64,000 nucleotides of DNA from Bryobacteraceae bacterium. GTDB taxonomy: Bacteria > Acidobacteriota > Terriglobia > Bryobacterales > Bryobacteraceae. The notes under the pieces were generated by a model, which saw only the letters and a list, made by a program, of their open reading frames with translations, searched no databases and was not told where the DNA came from. The stretch spans positions 19,710-83,709 of the forward strand of contig JASHNT010000015.1 in the NCBI GenBank assembly GCA_030041495.1. Direction: 5' to 3'. Position numbers and translations under genes: made by a program. Below, in pieces: positions 58,502-64,000 of this stretch; position 1 is the first letter of the stretch, and each line of letters opens with the position of its first letter.

Positions 58502-61195
58502 TCAGGGCGCGCCAAAAAGGGCTCGTATCACCATGGGCGCCATCTGGGCTCGGGTCACGTCGCTGGTTTCGCAATATTCGGTCGAGCTGCAACCGTCCCA
58601 GAAGCCCATGTCCCGCATCTTTTGAACAAACCGGAAGTACGTATCCGTGGCGGGGACATCGGTGAAGTAGGGAGTGGTGGTGTAGGTGAACGTCGTGAGG
58701 TTGTTGGCTTGCATCCAGGCCACGATGATGAACACCGCCATCTCGCCCTGGGTGATTGGACTGGTCGCGCAGAAATCCGGCGGATTCAGCGAACATCCGA
58801 CGGTGATGCCCAAATCCCACAGCCTTTGGACGAATGGATAGTACGAGCTCCCGGAGGAAACATCCTGGAAAAGCGGAGTGGGCGAGTAAGTGTCGCTCTG
58901 GCTGAGGGCGAGATCGAGCGCCGCGACCACAAACACCGCCATTTGTTCGCGCGTGACCGGATTATCCGGGCAATACTGGAGAGAAGGGCTTGTAGCGCAG
59001 CCTGCGGTGATTCCGTAGGTCGACATCAGCGAGATGTAGTCGAGAAACGGCGTGCCTAGGGGAACATCGCTAAAAGTCGCAACCGCCGCGGATTGCAATA
59101 TGACGAAGGATTGATCGCCGACGCTGACCGTCCCCAGGCGCGCCTGGCCCGAGTTCGCGCCGATAGTAAGACCGAACCCTCCCGAGCCGCTCCCCAAGCT
59201 TCCCGTCACGCCGATCCAGGACGCACTTGCCGTTGCCGTCCAGCTACAGCCGCTGGCGACGGTTACAGTAACGCTCGCCGTTCCACTTGTGCTCGCGAAG
59301 GAACGGGTGGATGGCGTTAGCGTCATCGCACAAGGGTTGTCGATCGTAAGCGCAAGCGTCGCTGACCCGCTTCCGCCTGTGTTGGCGGCGCTGATGGTGA
59401 TGTTAGCGGTGCCCGCGGCGGAAGGAGTCCCGGCGATCACGCCCGAGGCTGCGTTAAATACCAGCCCGGCGGGGAGAGGAGTCGCGCCGAAACTGGTGGG
59501 GCCGTTCGAGGCCGCAATCTGGTAACTGAACGGCGTCCCGACTGTCCCGGATGCGGAAAGAGGGCTGGTGATGACGGGCATCGAAGTTCCCGGCAGAATG
59601 CCGAAGACACCCACTCCGCTGGTTGTGCCCACATAGACTTTCCCATTCGCGATGGTTGGAACGATGTACTTGTTTCCGGAGCCGAAGTGATCGCGCGAAC
59701 CGGCCGCCATGTTGCTGTTGTAGAACTCCGAGTTCAGATCGGCCGCGTCATAGGCGTGGAGCACGGCGGGCGAGGTATTTTCCGCAACCCACACGATGCC
59801 GTTGCCGGAGCCATTCGCCGAAATGCTGGGCGTCGCGCCGGGGTAGGTATAAGAGTGAGTGCTTTGCGAAGACGGGCTGCTGGCGAGCCTCGCTTGCGAA
59901 AACGGATAAGCGCGGATGACGTCGCCAGAAGCGCCGTAATAAAGAGTCCCGTTGAAGTATGCCGGACTGCTCCAGACCCCTCCGCCCAAAGCAGCCGGCA
60001 ACTGATAGTTCAGATCCTGGGTGGGACTGAACTTCCCCATATTGTCGCGGTCCACGATATAGATGTTGGCGTCCTTGCCCGCGCCGACGGCCAAGTGCCG
60101 CGTGTTTCCACTGGAGTCGACCATGTCGGGTAGCACCATCGCACCTCCCGACCCCAGGTCTTCATCGCCGTTCGATTCGGAAACGGTGTTGTACATCGTG
60201 AAATAGTCGGTGACGGTGAGTCCTACCGGGAACGGAGTCACTTTCATGAACCCATTGCCGTAATCCCCTTCCGACGGAAATCCGGCGGCTGTGAGGGTGG
60301 TGTCGAAGCTCCCGTTGGCCATCAGGAAGTAAATGTTGCCCTGTTCGTCGGCCGCGGGACCGGCGCCCGCTTGCCAGATGGATCCCTCCTGGCCATTGGG
60401 TGTGAAGTTCAGTAGATTGACTTGGGCGAGTGTGTTTTCGTCGTAACCCATCAGCCACGCCGTGTACGGCTGATCGTCGCAATGCGAGGACCAGCCGATA
60501 TACACGACGCCGTGGAGCAAGAGGAGGGCCGGGCGCGCCTTGTACTGCTTGGGATCGAAAACCACATTTCCTCCGGAACTGTTATCGCCTGTGCCCGGAT
60601 ACGTGCCTTGAACGGTAACGGGCCCACTGAACTGTTCGCTTCCGGTCTTTAGATTGAGCGCATGCAATCTTTGAAAATACGAGGTCGAATTCTTACTCAT
60701 GGCGACGACGTAGACCGTCCCGTTGGGGCCACTATTCAGGTCGATGACGGGAGTGCCGGTTACGCCAATCGTCGGCTCGACCTGGCTGCATCCCCGGTCG
60801 TCGGAGGGCGATTCTCCCGATCCAAGCATGCTGACTTGCCACAGCGTCGCGCCGGAATCGGCGTCAAAAGCGTAGACGGAATCGTTTTCCGTGGCCACGA
60901 CAAGCACGTTATGAGCCTGGCCATCCGCCATGACTTGGCCGGATACGTACAGCGGCTGCGCGTCCACCTTTCCGTCCACCGACAGCGTCGTGAGCAGCCC
61001 GAACTGGGTCGGATTGACATTGCTGGAGGTGAGAACGATTTCGTTAAGATTCTGGCCGGTGCGGCCGAGGTCATTATGGCCGGTGAGAACGTTGACGGCG
61101 AAGACGGGCGAGCAGGAGGTTAGGGATATCCAAAGGACCACGGTCTGGAACCTGCTCGCCCGGAGTACCATTACTGCCGATGTTAAGCGAAGCAC
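58502..61195 (-). CDS. Surface protein: PQQ-like propeller, Ig-like, BACON and SLH domains
   Basis: 897 residues. A signal region (ending TSCSPVFA) leads to a beta-propeller of PQQ-like blades, with NVLVVATENDSVYAFDADSGATLW and GVWSSPAYFNGTLYYGASG, to about 550. An Ig-like putative domain follows (ITSPLSASGTVGTPFSYQI, LPAGLVFNAASGVIAGTPSAAGT), then a BACON-type segment (GCSWTATASASWIGVTGSLG) and three SLH modules (FSDVPLGTPFLDYIS, LFQDVSSGSSYYPFVQRLWD, YFTDVPATDTYFRFVQKMRD) near 700-897. SLH modules usually bind cell-wall polymers, so the propeller is probably displayed at the surface. Enzymatic activity of the propeller is not shown. Confidence 0.82.
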   Translation of the reverse strand: MLRLTSAVMVLRASRFQTVVLWISLTSCSPVFAVNVLTGHNDLGRTGQNLNEIVLTSSNVNPTQFGLLTTLSVDGKVDAQPLYVSGQVMADGQAHNVLVVATENDSVYAFDADSGATLWQVSMLGSGESPSDDRGCSQVEPTIGVTGTPVIDLNSGPNGTVYVVAMSKNSTSYFQRLHALNLKTGSEQFSGPVTVQGTYPGTGDNSSGGNVVFDPKQYKARPALLLLHGVVYIGWSSHCDDQPYTAWLMGYDENTLAQVNLLNFTPNGQEGSIWQAGAGPAADEQGNIYFLMANGSFDTTLTAAGFPSEGDYGNGFMKVTPFPVGLTVTDYFTMYNTVSESNGDEDLGSGGAMVLPDMVDSSGNTRHLAVGAGKDANIYIVDRDNMGKFSPTQDLNYQLPAALGGGVWSSPAYFNGTLYYGASGDVIRAYPFSQARLASSPSSQSTHSYTYPGATPSISANGSGNGIVWVAENTSPAVLHAYDAADLNSEFYNSNMAAGSRDHFGSGNKYIVPTIANGKVYVGTTSGVGVFGILPGTSMPVITSPLSASGTVGTPFSYQIAASNGPTSFGATPLPAGLVFNAASGVIAGTPSAAGTANITISAANTGGSGSATLALTIDNPCAMTLTPSTRSFASTSGTASVTVTVASGCSWTATASASWIGVTGSLGSGSGGFGLTIGANSGQARLGTVSVGDQSFVILQSAAVATFSDVPLGTPFLDYISLMSTYGITAGCATSPSLQYCPDNPVTREQMAVFVVAALDLALSQSDTYSPTPLFQDVSSGSSYYPFVQRLWDLGITVGCSLNPPDFCATSPITQGEMAVFIIVAWMQANNLTTFTYTTTPYFTDVPATDTYFRFVQKMRDMGFWDGCSSTEYCETSDVTRAQMAPMVIRALFGAP

Positions 61196-61331
61196 CGTGG
61201 CAAGAGCAATCCGAAAAATCGCCTAAACTGACCGTAGGGTATATCGCTTGGCCTTGCCGCCAAATATCTGAAGCTCCGCCCGTATGACTCCCCCGGGATT
61301 TGGATAAGATGAAAGGTCCGAATTCACACCT

Positions 61332-61454
61332 ATGGCGTTATTCTTTCTGCTAGGCGTGCTGTTCTTCGTCGTGCTGGCCATCGCTTTCTTCGTCTTCCCT
61401 CCCAGCAAGTGGGTGAAGATGATGCAGGGCGGCAAAGATGACAAACAAAAATGA
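61332..61454 (+). CDS. 40-residue single-pass membrane peptide
   Basis: The frame from ATG 61332 to TGA 61452-61454 encodes MALFFLLGVLFFVVLAIAFF followed by a short basic tail ([20 protein letters not shown]). The stop overlaps the next gene's start as ATGA at 61451-61454, which argues for translational coupling and a real gene. It has no recognised family. No good ribosome site is visible. It may be an operon leader peptide or a small membrane partner. Confidence 0.5.
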   Translation: MALFFLLGVLFFVVLAIAFFVFPPSKWVKMMQGGKDDKQK

Positions 61455-62224
61455 CCAAATATGTTCGCTTCCGCGTAGGCTCGCGTGTCGCTTACGGCAT
61501 CCAGGATGAAAACGGCATCGCCGAGCTTGAGGGTGACCTCTTCAATCACCGCCCTACCGGCACACGCCACAAGCTCGAAGTCGTGACTCTACTCTGCCCT
61601 TGCTCTCCTGGCAAGATCCTCGCCGTCGGCCGCAATTTTAAAACGCATTTCCACGGCCGCCCCCATCCTAAGCGCCCGGAGCTTTTCTATAAGCCCGTTT
61701 CCTGCCTCCAGGATCCGGACGGCCCCATCGTCTATGCCAAAGACGCCACCGATCTCCACCATGAGGCCGAGTTGGTGTTCGTCATCGGGAAACGCCTGCA
61801 CCGCGCCTCGAAGGAGGAAGCCCGCGGCGCGATCTGGGGCCTGACCTGCGGCAACGACGTCAGCGAGCGGGTCTGGCAGAACGGCACCGAAGAAGTTCCC
61901 AAGGACGTCCAATGGTGGCGCGCCAAGGGCTCCGACACTTTCGGCCCGCTCGGCCCCTGCATCGTCACCGGCCTCAATCCCGATAACCTGCGTGTGATGT
62001 GCCGCGTCAATGGCGAAGTAATTCAGGACCAGAGCACCGCGGACTTCATCTTCGATAGCGCCACCATGGTCAGCTTCGCCAGCCAATACGTCACCATTGA
62101 ACCAGGCGACATCATCTTCACCGGCACTCCCGGAAATACTCGTGCCCTGCGCCCCGGCGACGTCGTGGAAGTGGAAATCGAAGGTATCGGAGTGCTGCGC
62201 AATCCCGTCGTCGCGGAGACCTGA
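61451..62224 (+). CDS. Fumarylacetoacetate hydrolase (FAH) family protein
   Basis: 257 residues. The family core is present: [44 protein letters not shown] (metal Glu pair), [29 protein letters not shown] and [29 protein letters not shown]. Enzymes of this group hydrolyse or decarboxylate/isomerise oxo acids from aromatic ring cleavage. The downstream HpaB-type gene and overlaps at both ends (ATGA with the small peptide, TGATG with the next gene) put it in one unit for aromatic degradation. The exact substrate is not evident. Confidence 0.9.
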   Translation: MTKYVRFRVGSRVAYGIQDENGIAELEGDLFNHRPTGTRHKLEVVTLLCPCSPGKILAVGRNFKTHFHGRPHPKRPELFYKPVSCLQDPDGPIVYAKDATDLHHEAELVFVIGKRLHRASKEEARGAIWGLTCGNDVSERVWQNGTEEVPKDVQWWRAKGSDTFGPLGPCIVTGLNPDNLRVMCRVNGEVIQDQSTADFIFDSATMVSFASQYVTIEPGDIIFTGTPGNTRALRPGDVVEVEIEGIGVLRNPVVAET

Positions 62225-63765
62225 TGCGAACCAAACCTTTCACCGGCCAAGAATATATCGAAAGCCTGCGGGACAGCCGCGAAATCTGGATCTATGGCGA
62301 GCGCGTCGCCGACATCACCGCCCACCCGGCATTTCGCAATAGCGTGCGCATGATCGCCCGGCTTTATGACGCCCTGCACGATCATCGTAAAGACGTCTTG
62401 TGCGCCCGCACCGACACCGGTAGCGGCGGCTACACCCACAAATTCTTCCAGGCCTCGCGCACTACCGAAGAGATGGTTGGCGCGCGCGACGCCGTCGCCG
62501 AATGGGCCCGAATCACTTACGGCTGGATGGGCCGCAGCCCGGATTACAAGGCCGCATTCCTCGCCACTCTGGGTGCGAATTCGTCGTTCTACCAGCCCTT
62601 CGAAGAAAACGCCAAACGCTGGTACAAGAAGGTCCAGGAAGAATGCACCTTTGTCAACCACGCCATCGTCAACCCTCCAGTCGACCGCAACAAGCAGCTT
62701 GAAGAAGTCCGCGACGTCTACATGCACGTCGAAAAGGAAACCGACTCAGGCCTGATCGTCAGCGGGGCCAAAGTCGTCGCCACCGCGTCCTCGCTTACGC
62801 ATTACAACTTCATTGCCAACAACGGCGCTCTGCCCATTAAAACCAAGGATTTCGCCTTCGTCTGCATCGTCCCCACCGATGCCCCCGGCGTCAAGCTCTT
62901 CTGCCGGCCGTCATATGAGCTGACCGCCGCCGCCACGGGCAGTCCTTTCGACTATCCTCTTTCCAGCCGCCTCGACGAAAACGATTCGATTCTGGTCTTC
63001 GACAAAGTCTTCGTCCCGTTTGAAAATGTCTTCGCCTACGGCGACATCGACAAGGTCAACAATTTCTTCCCGCGCTCCGGATTCCTGCCGCGCTTCATGT
63101 TCCACGGCTGCGTTCGTCTCGCCGTCAAGCTCGATTTCATCGCCGGTCTGCTGCTGAAAGCCGTCGACGCCACTGGGTCCAAGGAATTCCGCGGCGTGCA
63201 GGCTCAGGTTGGCGAAGTGCTCGCCTGGCGAAATCTATTCTGGGGCTTGACCGATGCCATGGCCCGCACCACTACGCCCTGGACTCCCGGCTACGTTCTC
63301 CCCAATCTCGATTACGGCCTCGCTTATCGCGTCGCCGCGAGCACTCTTTATCCCAAGCTCAAAGAGATTGTCGAGAATGTTCTGGCCAGCGCGCTGATAT
63401 ATCTGCCATCCCATTCCAGCGATTTCAAAAATCCCGAAATTCGCAAATATCTGGATCAATACGTACGCGGTTCGAACAATTACTCCGCCGAAGACCGCGT
63501 CAAGCTGATGAAGTTGATGTGGGACGCCATGGGCTCCGAATTCGGCGGCCGTCACGAACTCTACGAGCGCAACTACTTCGGCAACCACGAAAGCATCCGC
63601 TTCGAAGTCCTGATGGTCGCCGAAGCCCTCGGCCAATCCGCCAAGTATAAAGGATTCGCCGAGCAGTGCATGTCCGAATACAACCTCGACGGCTGGACCG
63701 TCCCCGACCTCATCAACCCCGACGACGTCAGCCTGGTAATGAAGCACGCCGCCGGCAAAGCCTAA
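62224..63765 (+). CDS. hpaB: 4-hydroxyphenylacetate 3-monooxygenase-type oxygenase (HpaB)
   Basis: 513 residues, HpaB length. The N-terminus [27 protein letters not shown] is the substrate-flavin module of the family; [31 protein letters not shown] text ([20 protein letters not shown]) and [15 protein letters not shown] are the FAD-binding blocks. [17 protein letters not shown] and [24 protein letters not shown] complete the four-helix part. It uses reduced FAD from a separate reductase, absent here, to hydroxylate a phenol at the ortho position. It overlaps the FAH gene by one base. The precise phenol cannot be told from sequence. Confidence 0.9.
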   Translation: MRTKPFTGQEYIESLRDSREIWIYGERVADITAHPAFRNSVRMIARLYDALHDHRKDVLCARTDTGSGGYTHKFFQASRTTEEMVGARDAVAEWARITYGWMGRSPDYKAAFLATLGANSSFYQPFEENAKRWYKKVQEECTFVNHAIVNPPVDRNKQLEEVRDVYMHVEKETDSGLIVSGAKVVATASSLTHYNFIANNGALPIKTKDFAFVCIVPTDAPGVKLFCRPSYELTAAATGSPFDYPLSSRLDENDSILVFDKVFVPFENVFAYGDIDKVNNFFPRSGFLPRFMFHGCVRLAVKLDFIAGLLLKAVDATGSKEFRGVQAQVGEVLAWRNLFWGLTDAMARTTTPWTPGYVLPNLDYGLAYRVAASTLYPKLKEIVENVLASALIYLPSHSSDFKNPEIRKYLDQYVRGSNNYSAEDRVKLMKLMWDAMGSEFGGRHELYERNYFGNHESIRFEVLMVAEALGQSAKYKGFAEQCMSEYNLDGWTVPDLINPDDVSLVMKHAAGKA

Positions 63766-64000
63766 ATCCTCGGAACCCGCGGGGCGCTGCAAAAACCTAC
63801 GTTCGACGGCATCACGCCCGGGGTCACCTACACCTACGGTCTGCCTTCCGGCGCATGCCCCAACTCGGCCTTCAGCATTGGCCGGTTGTGCTCGGTGAGC
63901 AGCAACGCCTCGACGACGAGCTATTTCTACAATTACCCGTCGGGTGAGGTGTCCTCAAGCTCCCAGGTCACCGGCGGGACCACGTACACTCCGGCCAATC
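63766..64000 (+). pseudogene. RHS/YD-repeat fragment without a start, running off the right edge
   Basis: Directly after the hpaB TAA the same frame is open to the window's end. It reads LQKPTFDGITPGVTYTYGLP, then IGRLCSVSSNASTTSYFYNY and SGEVSSSSQVTGGTTYTPAN, the pattern of RHS/YD-repeat proteins (GRLCSV then TSYxYDxxGxV then TTGGTTY). No ATG or good ribosome site precedes it. It is probably a displaced or degraded repeat piece, or part of a gene that starts through recombination. It continues beyond 64000. Confidence 0.6.

Noticed and set aside
1..64000. CRISPR arrays, tRNA, rRNA and intact transposons
   Set aside because: I looked for regularly spaced repeats, cloverleaf-like sequence and transposase motifs and found none that I could support.

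Overview
The window looks like chromosome of a soil Acidobacteriota of the Solibacter/Bryobacterales type. The reasons are family content: it holds members of four protein families described from Solibacter-like genomes, namely a TIGR03435-type secreted protein (1-282), an ADOP permease with its PadR regulator (15309-18225) and four VWFA-related TIGR03436 proteins (13919-15316 and a tandem trio at 42757-47884). BshC, an Oar-like TonB receptor with an N-terminal carboxypeptidase-regulatory domain, and many small secreted proteins of unknown function agree with this. Base composition is GC-rich throughout, and I see no rRNA, tRNA, CRISPR array or intact insertion sequence.

Layout. 1-2800: partial TIGR03435 gene, a ketoacyl synthase coupled to an acyl carrier protein, and a secreted TPR-like protein. 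2870-5000: a secreted acidobacterial protein, then a DUF433/PIN-like toxin-antitoxin operon whose third gene is a HEPN/RES N-terminal domain with the RES enzyme cut off. 5000-10200: BatA-like, VWA/GATase-like and DUF4159 genes, a membrane-anchored VWA cluster without its usual MoxR ATPase. 10200-13300: Tat-exported multicopper oxidase and a frameshifted PQQ-type sugar dehydrogenase. 13300-18350: SRPBCC protein and the VWFA/ADOP/PadR operon. 18350-20760: beta-barrel protein, a 38-residue lipoprotein and an RpoD-like sigma factor.

20760-23270 is a graveyard: PolX, a dienelactone-hydrolase-like protein and a helix-hairpin-helix protein are all broken by stops, frameshifts and deletions. 23300-30200 is oxidative and secreted metabolism: a cytochrome c/PQQ beta-propeller dehydrogenase, a GMC oxidoreductase with its gluconate-dehydrogenase-3-like partner, a divergently transcribed secreted protein and an amidohydrolase. 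30200-35250: MtgA, a fatty acid desaturase, a papain-fold-like protein, KpsF/KdsD and a TPR protein, mostly cell envelope.

35450-48790: TonB receptor with a clear sigma-70 promoter and terminator, a membrane-bound spermidine-synthase-like protein, a metallopeptidase-like protein lacking the catalytic Glu, three tandem VWFA proteins and a secreted double VOC protein. 48800-56300: BshC, HpcH aldolase, an amber-truncated surface protein, aconitase, CysE and a matrixin-like protease. 56470-61200: Ogt, two unknown secreted proteins, a GNAT and a propeller/Ig/BACON/SLH surface protein. 61330-63765: a 40-residue membrane peptide, an FAH hydrolase and an HpaB-type monooxygenase in one overlapping operon, consistent with aromatic degradation, followed by a start-less RHS fragment at the right edge.
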